A stretch of 64,000 bases of DNA, from positions 1-64,000 of the forward strand of contig CARTDA010000019.1 in NCBI GenBank assembly GCA_949066965.1, read 5' to 3'. Under the pieces are notes generated by a model, which saw only the letters and a program-made list of their open reading frames with translations, was not told where the DNA came from and searched no databases. The stretch comes from COE1 sp949066965. Lineage in GTDB: Bacteria; Bacillota; Clostridia; Lachnospirales; Lachnospiraceae. A program made the position numbers and the translations under genes. Shown piece by piece: positions 35,104-43,705 of the stretch; within the stretch, counting starts at the first letter, position 1; each line of letters begins with the position of its first letter.

Positions 35104-35859
35104 TCAGACAGCACGTGCCACAAAATAACTTGTCCACGAGTCATAGTCTGTTGCCTCCAATGTCGCACAGTCCAGATTATCAATCAGTTCAAAGCCAGCC
35201 TTCTCCAAATAACTTTCGAGCTCTGGTCTGAAAAAATACCGCATACTGTGTACTTCACTGATTGTCTTTGTCTCCCCTGTCCGTTTATCAATGACTAGAA
35301 TTTCATAACATACATCCACAACGCTTGTCTTGTCATGCATGACAGGTCTGGCTATCCGAATCAGCCGATACTGGTCATCCTGTATCTCCTTTACACGCAA
35401 TGTCGGTTTGTCACTCAGCACACCTGGGCCATACCAGACATCAAACAGAAATGTTCCCCCAGTACTTAATGCCGCCCTTGCTGATCGGAACGCTTTCAGT
35501 ATGTCTTCATTCGTATTCTGGTAGCTCATAACATGAAACAGGGAAATCACTGCATCGTATTGCGCAGAAGTTTTATACTGCCGTATATCAGCAACAGAAA
35601 AGTCAATATTTTCCCTGCCTGATGTATTTTCCCTGGCTATATCTATCATCATCTGACTCATGTCAATTCCCATGCACTGATACCCCATACCAGTCAGTTC
35701 CATGTCATGCTTTCCTGTGCCGCAGCCAAAATTTATAATGCGTTTTACATCCTTTCCATACTTTTTCAACAACAGATTAACCTGTTCTGCCTCTGCCCTA
35801 TAGTTTTTATCCCTATAAAATGCATTATAATAATATGCATAATCCTGAAACACTTCCAT
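35104..35859 (-). CDS. SAM-dependent sugar N-methyltransferase-like protein
   Basis: A 251-residue class I methyltransferase. IINFGCGTGKHDMELTGMGY binds SAM, followed by GIDMSQMMIDIAR and DAVISLFHVMSYQ. The overall pattern, including FHVMSYQ and the late SEVHSMRYFFRPELESYLEKAGF, resembles the DesVI/TylM1-type N-methyltransferases of amino-deoxysugars. It follows directly on a sugar aminotransferase gene, so methylation of the newly made amine is the natural inference, giving an N-methylated amino sugar in the glycan. Confidence 0.82.
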   Translation of the reverse strand: MEVFQDYAYYYNAFYRDKNYRAEAEQVNLLLKKYGKDVKRIINFGCGTGKHDMELTGMGYQCMGIDMSQMMIDIARENTSGRENIDFSVADIRQYKTSAQYDAVISLFHVMSYQNTNEDILKAFRSARAALSTGGTFLFDVWYGPGVLSDKPTLRVKEIQDDQYRLIRIARPVMHDKTSVVDVCYEILVIDKRTGETKTISEVHSMRYFFRPELESYLEKAGFELIDNLDCATLEATDYDSWTSYFVARAV

Positions 35860-35874
35860 GCTACAACCCTCTTA

Positions 35875-36999
35875 TCACCCTATCTGTGTCATCACTTTCT
35901 TAACCTTGCATACAACATATTCCATCTGTTCCTTTGTCAAAGCCAGCCCGCTCGGTATATAAAAACCTTTCTTGGCAAGATATTCCGCATTGGGATAGCT
36001 TTCGTTTTGAAACAATCCCTGTTTCTGATACACCGGCTGTTCATGCATACACCAAAAGAATGTCCTCGTCCCGATCCCCTCCTCTGACAACAGCTTCTGC
36101 ACCTTTTTATTGTCAGCCGGAATATCCTCATCCAATAGCAAACCATATACCCAATATATATTTTCTGCATTCTCTGTCCTGGCAACTGGCAGTTGCAGAC
36201 CTTTTACCCCTTTCAAAGCTTCTGTGTAATATTTCCCCATCTCCCGCTTGCGTTTTACAAACTCGTCCAGCCGTTCCAATTGTGCAAGACCGACTGCCGC
36301 CTGCAGATTCGTAAAACGGTAGTTGTCACTGATTTCGTCATGTACATATCTGGCATCCCTTTTGAAGCAAAGATTACGGAGCATCCTGCAGCGCTCTGCC
36401 AGGTCTTCGTCATCCGTTACAACCATTCCGCCCTCACCTGTTGTAATATGCTTGTTTGGATAAAAACTGAACGTACTGACATCGCCAAAGCTGCCACATG
36501 GCTTCCCCCTATATGTCTGACCATGCATCTCTGCGGCATCCTCTATGACTTTCAGGTGATATTTTTTTGCAAGGGCAAGAATCCTGTCCATTTCAACAGG
36601 AAGTCCGTACAAGTGTACAATCATGATTGCTTTTGTTTTTGCTGTTATTTTTGCCTCAACGTCTTCCACATTCATGTTCCATGTATGTATGTCGCTGTCC
36701 ACTAATACAGGAATTGCCCCAACCTTTGTAACTGCCATGGCACAGGAAATTATCGTAAATGTGGGCATAATCACCTCATCACCCACTCCAATCCCCAATG
36801 CCTGAACAGCAACCTCCAAAGCGGCTGTCCCACTGGACACCGCAATACCATATTTTCTATGTACCGATGTGCTCAATTTTTGTTCAAACTCTTTTACAAA
36901 TGGTCCTTCTGACGAAATCCATCCAGTATCAATGCATTCACATAGATATTTTTTCTCATTTCCGTTTAATAATGGTTCATTCACAGGTATAAAATTCAT
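35875..36999 (-). CDS. DegT/DnrJ-family sugar aminotransferase (perosamine-synthase-like)
   Basis: A 374-residue PLP enzyme that converts a 4-keto (or 3-keto) nucleotide sugar to the amino sugar with glutamate as donor. VNEPLLNGNEKKYLCECIDT, SSGTAALEVAV, VIEDAAEMHG and the PLP lysine in SFYPNKHITTGEGGM are all present. The N-terminal pattern is closest to RfbE/Per-type perosamine synthases. It overlaps the preceding methyltransferase by four bases. The LegC aminotransferase expected in the island's nonulosonate pathway is absent, so this enzyme might serve that step too, although that is speculative. The keto-sugar-forming SDR upstream is truncated. Confidence 0.88.
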   Translation of the reverse strand: MNFIPVNEPLLNGNEKKYLCECIDTGWISSEGPFVKEFEQKLSTSVHRKYGIAVSSGTAALEVAVQALGIGVGDEVIMPTFTIISCAMAVTKVGAIPVLVDSDIHTWNMNVEDVEAKITAKTKAIMIVHLYGLPVEMDRILALAKKYHLKVIEDAAEMHGQTYRGKPCGSFGDVSTFSFYPNKHITTGEGGMVVTDDEDLAERCRMLRNLCFKRDARYVHDEISDNYRFTNLQAAVGLAQLERLDEFVKRKREMGKYYTEALKGVKGLQLPVARTENAENIYWVYGLLLDEDIPADNKKVQKLLSEEGIGTRTFFWCMHEQPVYQKQGLFQNESYPNAEYLAKKGFYIPSGLALTKEQMEYVVCKVKKVMTQIG

Positions 37000-37949
37000 G
37001 TTCCTTCACCAGATTTCTCAATCACAGCCAGTCCATTAGCCCAATATTTCGTGTACCTAATGCCGTTGAAATCATCTGGTATCACCTCATTCCATTTATT
37101 ATTGCAGTTTCGCTTAATAATTCTTATTTCCTTATCATATTTATGATGTATCAGCCATTCATCCAACATTTGATTATAACCTGTAGGAACAGTTATAAGG
37201 CACGTCTTCGCTTCATTCAATATTTTATTAACTGCTTCCACTGCGTCATGCTTCTCCTGAAAATTAAAATCGCCTGTACCCACATGCTCCAATGTTGAAA
37301 TTGAAATGACATCCTGTCCTTCAAAATTACAATCAAACAACGACTTTCTAATATCAACCTTAATGTGCCTGTCTGTTGGATCAATTATATGTTTAACCTT
37401 TCCAAAACAGTCTGCCTGATAATATGGCGTGACCGCACCTACTTCAACGATTTCCCCTTCACATTTTTCAAGATAATTTCTAGCCAGAGAAAGTTCTACG
37501 CTGCGCTCTGTCATTCTTGTATCACAAAAACCATCGTTAAAAATATGCTCATATAAATCTAGTGTTACCCCTTTATATGTAAATGTTCTGTCTGTAAAAA
37601 CCATTTCATTTGCAAAATAATCAAAAACGTCTGCATTCATATCAAGCATACATATATCTTTATATATACTGTTTACAATACGTTTATCAGGTTCTGCGCA
37701 AATAAGAATAAGCGCCCTTTTGTTTTGTGTTTCCAAAATATCTTTCAATTTTTCTTTTGTTATGACCTGTATACCATTGACAGATAAGTTTTCACGTTCC
37801 GCTTTAACATCGCAAAAATAATCCGGCTTCATTCCTGTTTCTTCCAAAAAATCTTCCGCAAAGGTTATCCCATATACAACCTTTAACAACTCCCTTTTAT
37901 TCATATACTTTTTTATGTCCTCATTTTTGTTCCTAAGAATTAATCCCAT
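36996..37949 (-). CDS. Methyltransferase-like protein with degenerate N-terminal Rossmann-like module
   Basis: A 317-residue protein. Residues 20-100 (LLKVVYGITFAEDFLEETG, YFCDVKAE) look like a worn version of the recurring module without the glycine-rich turn. Residues 165-270 resemble a class I methyltransferase: GEIVEVGAVTPYYQ, HIIDPTDRHIKVDIR and DVISISTLEHVGTG. The start is ATG 37949 with AAAGGAG upstream; the frame is open further to 38057, but that part is the palindromic element. It is probably a SAM-dependent enzyme of glycan synthesis. Confidence 0.7.
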   Translation of the reverse strand: MGLILRNKNEDIKKYMNKRELLKVVYGITFAEDFLEETGMKPDYFCDVKAERENLSVNGIQVITKEKLKDILETQNKRALILICAEPDKRIVNSIYKDICMLDMNADVFDYFANEMVFTDRTFTYKGVTLDLYEHIFNDGFCDTRMTERSVELSLARNYLEKCEGEIVEVGAVTPYYQADCFGKVKHIIDPTDRHIKVDIRKSLFDCNFEGQDVISISTLEHVGTGDFNFQEKHDAVEAVNKILNEAKTCLITVPTGYNQMLDEWLIHHKYDKEIRIIKRNCNNKWNEVIPDDFNGIRYTKYWANGLAVIEKSGEGT

Positions 37950-37980
37950 GCCAATTCTCCTTTTTCTTTGATTTTCTCCT

Positions 37981-38106
37981 AGAGCGTGTTTGAAAAATTC
38001 TTTCTTCCAAATGTGCGTCACCGTTTGTGGGAGATTTGTGCCAAATGAAGGACGCATAGCGGGCTATGTAACATGAATTTGGCACAAATATCACGCAAAG
38101 TGGGGC
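37981..38106. mobile_element. Palindromic MITE-like element abutting a truncated dehydratase
   Basis: ATTTGTGCCAAAT (38034-38046) and ATTTGGCACAAAT (38077-38089) form a perfect 13-bp inverted repeat extended imperfectly outward to GTTTGTGG and CAAAGTGG. An inner ATAGC/GCTAT pair lies between. It is non-coding, sits between two genes and directly joins the cut end of an SDR coding sequence, so it probably caused or accompanied that deletion. No transposase is nearby. Confidence 0.55.
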
Positions 38107-38165
38107 ATGCAGATGGTAGCTATAAAGCCCGCGCCTCCTGTAATTAATATTCTTTTATGCCCCAT
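38091..38165 (-). pseudogene. 5' remnant of an NAD-dependent epimerase/dehydratase gene
   Basis: After an AAAGGA ribosome site, ATG 38165 opens MGHKRILITGGAGFIA, the classical first strand and glycine-rich NAD loop of an extended SDR. The reading continues a few codons (TICMPHFA) and stops at 38091 inside the palindromic element. The remaining 280-odd codons are gone. The cut occurs right after the GGAGFI motif. Confidence 0.8.
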
Positions 38166-38191
38166 AACGTTCCTTTCAAATAAATATGCAT

Positions 38192-39166
38192 CTATTCTAA
38201 CCAGTTGTTTTTAATAACCACTTCCCTAAATCGCTTATCATGTACAATATGATAATCATATACAGCTCTTGCCTTATAATAATGCCATTTAGCAACAACA
38301 AATCTTAAGGTCGATTCCCCTAGCAATGTTTTTGCGATAATATCCTTACAGTCTTTCAAATACGCCTTAAAATATCCTTTATACCGAAAAAAAAGATTTT
38401 TTTTATCAAAAGTTTTTTTTCTATATTCCCCATAACTTATTGTATTTCCTGCATTAGCCATTACTTTATTAATATGCTTTTGTGTCATTCGTTTTGGCGG
38501 AATCATATGATATATTACTGACTTACCCACATATGCCATCTTCCACTTATTTTTTAATATATCTTGATTAAGCCCCGTTTCACCATCACCCAAACACACA
38601 TCCCTGATGTAGTCCGGATGAAACCCACCCGTTTCAAAAAACGTTTCACGTCGTATTGCTTCATGACAGCTAAATACTCCCATGTCATAAGCCCCTATTA
38701 TTATCCTCCTTCCCAAATCATTTAAACTAAGTAGGTAATTTATACAAAATTTACTAATCCACTTAGGAGGAGATACTTCCCATTTAGGCAGCACTTTTCC
38801 TGTCGCACATCCAATCTTATCGTTGCGCTCAAATATCGGAATCAGATTTTTTAACAGGTCTGGCTCTGCCAGCATATCATCATCCGTAAAATACAAGATA
38901 TCACCCCTTGCTGTTTTTGCAGCAGAATTTCTCGCATAATGAGCTCCCTGTCTGCCCTCAAACATATATCTTACTTTTTTTTCACTATATTTTTCCACAT
39001 AGTCTAAAACAACCTCTTTTACGTTATCTGTTGAGTTGTTGTCACAAACAATAATTTCAAACTTATCCTCAGGATAATTCTGTTGCAAAAAGCTATCCAA
39101 TGTATATTTAATGCTATGTGCACGATTATATGTTGGAATAATTATGGAAACAAACAATTTACACAT
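38192..39166 (-). CDS. GT2 glycosyltransferase
   Basis: A 324-residue family 2 transferase. FVSIIIPTYNRAHSIKYTLDS and CDNNSTDNVKEV form the nucleotide-binding part, YFTDDDMLAEPDLLKNL the metal-binding part, and GLNQDILKNKWKMAYVGKS the acceptor-side ED-like region. No Rossmann-like module is attached. The coding sequence contains A8, T8 and T8 runs at 38387-38420, an AT-rich stretch that could slip. It is the last gene before the dehydratase remnant. Confidence 0.87.
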   Translation of the reverse strand: MCKLFVSIIIPTYNRAHSIKYTLDSFLQQNYPEDKFEIIVCDNNSTDNVKEVVLDYVEKYSEKKVRYMFEGRQGAHYARNSAAKTARGDILYFTDDDMLAEPDLLKNLIPIFERNDKIGCATGKVLPKWEVSPPKWISKFCINYLLSLNDLGRRIIIGAYDMGVFSCHEAIRRETFFETGGFHPDYIRDVCLGDGETGLNQDILKNKWKMAYVGKSVIYHMIPPKRMTQKHINKVMANAGNTISYGEYRKKTFDKKNLFFRYKGYFKAYLKDCKDIIAKTLLGESTLRFVVAKWHYYKARAVYDYHIVHDKRFREVVIKNNWLE

Positions 39167-39203
39167 TTATTTCTTCTCCCTACAAATTCGTTTATCATCC
39201 TAA

Positions 39204-39506
39204 TTATTTATTTCTATAGAAAAAACTCAAATATGGTCTCCACGGTATTGCAGCCTGATAACATCCATACATTCTGCATTGGTATCTATCACTTAATTTC
39301 ATAACTATATTTTTGATTCGTAGTGCATTATAATAAGAGTGATATGTTGCTATACATAGTTTTGGGCAAACACTAAACCTCCAAAATAATCCTTCGCTTT
39401 TTAATTTTATTGCGGGGCTCTTTCCTTTACCTGATATATCCAAAAGACCACCTATAAATTCATTTATTGTGTATAAATAATACTTTTTACCAAGTTCTAT
39501 AGCCAT
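39204..39506 (-). CDS. Small hypothetical protein (100 aa)
   Basis: I do not recognise this protein. The ATG at 39506 has GGAGGG six bases upstream and overlaps the stop of the preceding transferase gene, so it is probably translated. The sequence is basic and rich in Tyr, Leu and Lys, with three Cys residues, one of them in the MYGCYQ segment. It has no signal peptide or clear membrane helix. It might be the remnant of a longer protein or a small partner of the glycosyltransferases on either side. Confidence 0.5.
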   Translation of the reverse strand: MAIELGKKYYLYTINEFIGGLLDISGKGKSPAIKLKSEGLFWRFSVCPKLCIATYHSYYNALRIKNIVMKLSDRYQCRMYGCYQAAIPWRPYLSFFYRNK

Positions 39507-41413
39507 CAATCACCCTCCAATCTATAAGGGGGAAATCTATATTCAGAAAGGATAGCCTCCTTTTCTAAAATAGACTCACATATATAATCCCATACTTTAT
39601 TTTGCCCTGGCAGCAATTCAGACACATCACTCATTTTTATTCTAACCCCTTTTCCATATGAAAATGTATAAAAGGGAATCGGAAGCATATAAATAAAGTA
39701 GTACAGCAGAAAAAATTTTTCTGCCTGCCGCACCATTATTTTTACTTTCTCATCTGGCATTTCGGAATTCATTAACGAAATTATCTGACTCTCATATTCT
39801 TTGATATTTACTGGATCATAGGTAAATCCTTTCCCACTATATGGCGCCTTTGCAACTGTAATAGTCGGAATTGCATTACAGCACATCTCCAACCCGACTG
39901 TACTTGTATATACTATTCCCAAGTTTACTTGCTCAAACAAGTCATATGCACTGACTGGCGCATCACCATCTATCAATATTACATTTTCAGGCAATTGATA
40001 ATTATATTTTTCCAAAACAATTGTGCATATCCTTTCACGCGCTTCAGGAAGTAATTTATGGACTTCTCCTGGATGTGCTTTTACAATTAACTGCCATTCT
40101 GTATGTTTTGAAAATAAATCTATTGTATATAATATCCAGTCTATTATGCTTTCGAATACTACATTTTTATCAATTGCTGCCGCATCCCATGTTATGTTAG
40201 CCGCAAGTAACGCAGTCTTCCTCCCCCCCCTAATTTTTCCGTAAACAGCTTCTTTATTTACTTGCCTCGCTGACTTCAACGGATCTGCGGTATTAATCGC
40301 CATATCCCTTCCGTATCTTCTATTAAAAACATAATTCTTTATAAAATTTGTCTCCTTATCATTTAACATTTGTCTAGAAAATGCTTTCCATGCTGATTCC
40401 AAATGCATCTCAATAACTGGTACGTTCATTGCATAAGAATAGGTATCTTTTTTAAAATCACCATATCCATTATAAAAAGATATGCCTTTGTTTTTTGCAA
40501 TGAACTCCAAAATTGACCATGGATAATAAAAACTATCATTAGAATATATTATCTCCGGCTTGACATCCTCTACCATTTTCACGGATGCAATGCACATTAT
40601 TATTACATTATATGCCAAACTCCTTATTTCTCTTTCTTCCTCTTTGTTCCAACTGCTTTTATAAGATATAAGCTGATTATTATAATATGTTCTTAAAGCC
40701 CACCTCCCTATAGGAAAATATTCATATTCCCATTTCGTAATAGAGTCAATATTCAACTTTCGTACGTATTCCCTTGCAATCTTCCTTTCATCACTTGTAA
40801 TATAATCTTTTGCAGATACTACATTAAAATTCCCCCATTCTGTCCAGACCCTTTCGTTAAACCTTCTACACTTATTGCAATTATGTGTATGATTAACTGA
40901 CATATTTGCAATATCGGTAACATTGTTCCCCCATACACCACCATATACGGAACACTGTAGTTCTTGAATTTCTCCGCAGACTGCCGGAATTATCTCGGCT
41001 CCTCGAAGCCGCAACGACTCAGCCAGCAAATAATCATGCACCCTGCAATTTGCATGTACCAAAAAGCAATATCCAAACAAAATTCTCGGTTTACCACCTT
41101 TTTGCCAATTATATCTACCTATTTCACGCATTATCAGTTCCAAATCAATATCAAAAAGAGGAATAATTTTTTCGCCACTTATAGAAAACTCATAATTTAA
41201 TCTGTCATAAATTTCATCAAAATACAGACGAGAAGATATCACAATATAATCATATTGCATTTTATTAATAATGTAGGGACTTTCCACTTTTTTTCCATCA
41301 ATTACTGCGCCCTGCTTATCCTGATTTGAATCTACTAGTGTATATTTAAAATTTTTTATCAAATGTTTATACTCAATATAATCTTTACCTGCCCCCCATA
41401 CTACCAAATTCAT
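39506..41413 (-). CDS. Capsule-type glycosyltransferase with N-terminal Rossmann-like module
   Basis: A 635-residue protein. Residues 1-100 are the recurring module (NLVVWGAGKDYIEYKHL, DSNQDKQG, GKKVESP). The rest resembles the surface-carbohydrate or capsule synthase group (KpsS/KpsC-like GT-B fold): ILFGYCFLVHANCRVHDYLLA, LIVKAHPGE, VPVSAYDLFEQ-like GDAPVSAYDLFEQ and VYTSTVGLEMC. A four-Cys cluster (HNCNKCRRF) occurs near 185. The codons for RGGRK contain a G8 run at 40223-40230, a possible slippage site in the middle of the gene. The start overlaps the end of the radical SAM gene. Confidence 0.78.
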   Translation of the reverse strand: MNLVVWGAGKDYIEYKHLIKNFKYTLVDSNQDKQGAVIDGKKVESPYIINKMQYDYIVISSRLYFDEIYDRLNYEFSISGEKIIPLFDIDLELIMREIGRYNWQKGGKPRILFGYCFLVHANCRVHDYLLAESLRLRGAEIIPAVCGEIQELQCSVYGGVWGNNVTDIANMSVNHTHNCNKCRRFNERVWTEWGNFNVVSAKDYITSDERKIAREYVRKLNIDSITKWEYEYFPIGRWALRTYYNNQLISYKSSWNKEEEREIRSLAYNVIIMCIASVKMVEDVKPEIIYSNDSFYYPWSILEFIAKNKGISFYNGYGDFKKDTYSYAMNVPVIEMHLESAWKAFSRQMLNDKETNFIKNYVFNRRYGRDMAINTADPLKSARQVNKEAVYGKIRGGRKTALLAANITWDAAAIDKNVVFESIIDWILYTIDLFSKHTEWQLIVKAHPGEVHKLLPEARERICTIVLEKYNYQLPENVILIDGDAPVSAYDLFEQVNLGIVYTSTVGLEMCCNAIPTITVAKAPYSGKGFTYDPVNIKEYESQIISLMNSEMPDEKVKIMVRQAEKFFLLYYFIYMLPIPFYTFSYGKGVRIKMSDVSELLPGQNKVWDYICESILEKEAILSEYRFPPYRLEGD

Positions 41414-42377
41414 TATTCCCTCTCCTATTTAAACGCATAGTTTTATGATATTTTTTTAGTGCCCAATCTCTGCTAACCTGTTCTCCCGGCATACACTGCT
41501 CCAGCTTATCCCACATATATGATTTGCAATAATTACAGGCAACAATGCTCCTTCTGTTTAATAATGCAAAAAAACTTTTACGCATTTCCTTTTTTGTCTT
41601 ATGAAGTCTTAAATTAATATAATCCTTTTTATCTGCCTGAAATATTTTCAAATCACTCCCATTAGAAGATCTGGGGCATATATGAACCTCTCCATCCAGC
41701 ATGCTAATACAATCTAATTTGCAGTTTTTTAATATCAATTCCAAATCTTTCTGCGATTTATCTTGAAACAAAAAATCTGCCTGTTTTGTCCAAACCAAGT
41801 TTTTATTTGTAGTATATTTTATCCTGTTATGTCTTAATTGCCGAATCAGTTTCTCATAATTTCTCGATACTTTTCCATAATTACTAATATCAACAGAAAC
41901 TCTTTTGTCCTTTAAAATTTCAAGGATGTCATTTTGAAACAACAATGTTCCATTTGTAACAATTTGAATATTTTTTATGTTATCATTTTTCTTAATCCCT
42001 TCTAATATTTCTTTCAATTGCGGGTGCAACAAAGGTTCTCCGCCTAATATTCTAAACATTTCTATTTTTTCGGTTATTTGACATAAACGATAAACATCAT
42101 TAATCAGGGATTTACCATCCAGGAATTCTCCATATTCATAATATTGAATCAAATTAGCACAGTTCTTACATCTTAAAGAACATTTTGTTGTTATTGGCAG
42201 CTCTACATAATTAAGATAAATCTTGTGCAAAAAAAGCTTATTAACCATCGTTATGAATAATGCTACCCATTGTCTTATCTCAGACTTAGCCAAAGAAAAT
42301 GGAGTGTTCTTTGAAAAAAATTTATATATATTCCGTTCATACAAATTGAATCGATTCAAAATCCTTTTTTTTTGCAT
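41385..42377 (-). CDS. Radical SAM protein
   Basis: A 330-residue radical SAM enzyme. The iron-sulfur motif is CSLRCKNC near residues 67-74, followed by the SAM-binding RILGGEPLLHP and NGTLLF. A C-terminal group of cysteines (CKLDC, CPRSS, CNYCKS) could bind an auxiliary cluster as in SPASM-type proteins. The reaction in a glycan cluster is unknown; dehydration, epimerisation or methyl transfer to sugars are possible. The ATG at 42377 with AAAGGA before it is preferred; it is followed at once by an A9 run. Confidence 0.85.
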   Translation of the reverse strand: MQKKRILNRFNLYERNIYKFFSKNTPFSLAKSEIRQWVALFITMVNKLFLHKIYLNYVELPITTKCSLRCKNCANLIQYYEYGEFLDGKSLINDVYRLCQITEKIEMFRILGGEPLLHPQLKEILEGIKKNDNIKNIQIVTNGTLLFQNDILEILKDKRVSVDISNYGKVSRNYEKLIRQLRHNRIKYTTNKNLVWTKQADFLFQDKSQKDLELILKNCKLDCISMLDGEVHICPRSSNGSDLKIFQADKKDYINLRLHKTKKEMRKSFFALLNRRSIVACNYCKSYMWDKLEQCMPGEQVSRDWALKKYHKTMRLNRRGNNEFGSMGGR

Positions 42378-42391
42378 ATTATTTTCCTTTA

Positions 42392-43705
42392 TCAACAATT
42401 TTCATAAATGATTTTTCCCCTGTTATCCAATCCGTTTCCATTCTGGTTTAATACACCTGAGTTATTTATTAAATAATCTAACGTTTCAGTAAACGGAGTT
42501 TCTTCTATCAATACAACGCCAAGGTCTTTATGGAAATAGTTATTTCTTCGTTTCTCATATTTTTCATATTCATCATAAAACAACATCCCCTCTATCGTCT
42601 TTTCCGACCACCCTGTCGAATCCGAAACAGCTGCCAAAAAATGTTTTATTCCACCATCCATAATGCACTTTGTCGTTCTGTCTGAACGAACAAAAAAAAG
42701 AGAGAGACCATTTTTTTTAACAACACCATTAACAGTATGATATTCAAAGTTTGTATATTGTCTCTCCTTATCTGAATATCTGATAATCTCAAAATCCTCT
42801 TCAATATTGTTGCAGTTAATTTTTAATACAGTACTTTCCTGACTTAGAAACAGCCACAGCCATCCCCCCTCAAAAATACTGCTTACAAAAAGATCTGTTC
42901 TCCCTTTCTCCAACCCATATGCTGTTAAAGTATCCAATTCCTGAATAACTTTTCCGCTGCAATCCACTTTTAACAGCTTTCCATCATCCATTCCACACCA
43001 GAAAAACCTTCCGTCATAACTCAATGTACATACATACCCAGACTTTCCTGGCATCTCAATAAACTCATATTTATTTTCATCCAAATAATATTTGAATAAA
43101 CCACTATGCTGAATTGATGCCAGGTAAACCGCATTTTGAATCGCCACCATGTCAAAACCAAATAAAAAATCAGATTCTTTGCCCCACATCCTGATATATG
43201 CATCATACCAGTCATCATGAACAATAAGCCTATCTTTTTCAAGATCATATTCCACAATGTATGAGACATACCCTGGAAACAAAAAAAACTGATTACCATA
43301 TATAATTGAATTGGTAAACTTACATTCAAAGCCGCAGCTATTTTTAGGAATGGGCAATGGAACGGACACAAATGTTTTACTTTTCATATCATAGACAGCA
43401 ATATTCTCGGCACTCAATGGAGTAAATACCAGCTTGTCCTTATATTGATGCACCTTTCCATATAATTGTTTTCCAAACAAATTCTCATCCTTAAAGTTTC
43501 CCAAAAAATTCAGTTTTTTTTCTGATATAAAATATTCATATAATCCATTAAAATTTCCTGCTGAAAATATAATTCTATCTTCGTCAAGATAAAAATCATT
43601 GAACCATAAAATATTTCCATCAGGATAATTGTCCTGTAATCTCACGCCTTGAGCACCCCCATTTGGACTCCAAATGCTATTTAAACAACACTGCTTATTG
43701 TTCAT
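42392..43705 (-). CDS. Beta-propeller-like protein of unknown function
   Basis: A 437-residue protein rich in aromatic and beta-strand-forming residues, without a signal peptide. Short repeats spaced 40-55 residues apart look like propeller blades: GNILWFNDFYLDEDRIIF, KVHQYKDKLVFTP, IYGNQFFLFPGY, AIQNAVYLAS and LSYDGRFFWCGMDDGKLLKVD. I do not recognise a named family. It lies between a methyltransferase (4-base overlap) and a radical SAM gene, so it may be a scaffold or a glycan-recognition partner. Confidence 0.62.
   Translation of the reverse strand: MNNKQCCLNSIWSPNGGAQGVRLQDNYPDGNILWFNDFYLDEDRIIFSAGNFNGLYEYFISEKKLNFLGNFKDENLFGKQLYGKVHQYKDKLVFTPLSAENIAVYDMKSKTFVSVPLPIPKNSCGFECKFTNSIIYGNQFFLFPGYVSYIVEYDLEKDRLIVHDDWYDAYIRMWGKESDFLFGFDMVAIQNAVYLASIQHSGLFKYYLDENKYEFIEMPGKSGYVCTLSYDGRFFWCGMDDGKLLKVDCSGKVIQELDTLTAYGLEKGRTDLFVSSIFEGGWLWLFLSQESTVLKINCNNIEEDFEIIRYSDKERQYTNFEYHTVNGVVKKNGLSLFFVRSDRTTKCIMDGGIKHFLAAVSDSTGWSEKTIEGMLFYDEYEKYEKRRNNYFHKDLGVVLIEETPFTETLDYLINNSGVLNQNGNGLDNRGKIIYENC

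Noticed and set aside
38387..38420. A8, T8 and T8 runs in a GT2 gene as phase-variation tracts
   Set aside because: Runs of eight A or T are common in this AT-rich island, so they are weak evidence alone; only the longer or GC homopolymers were kept as findings.
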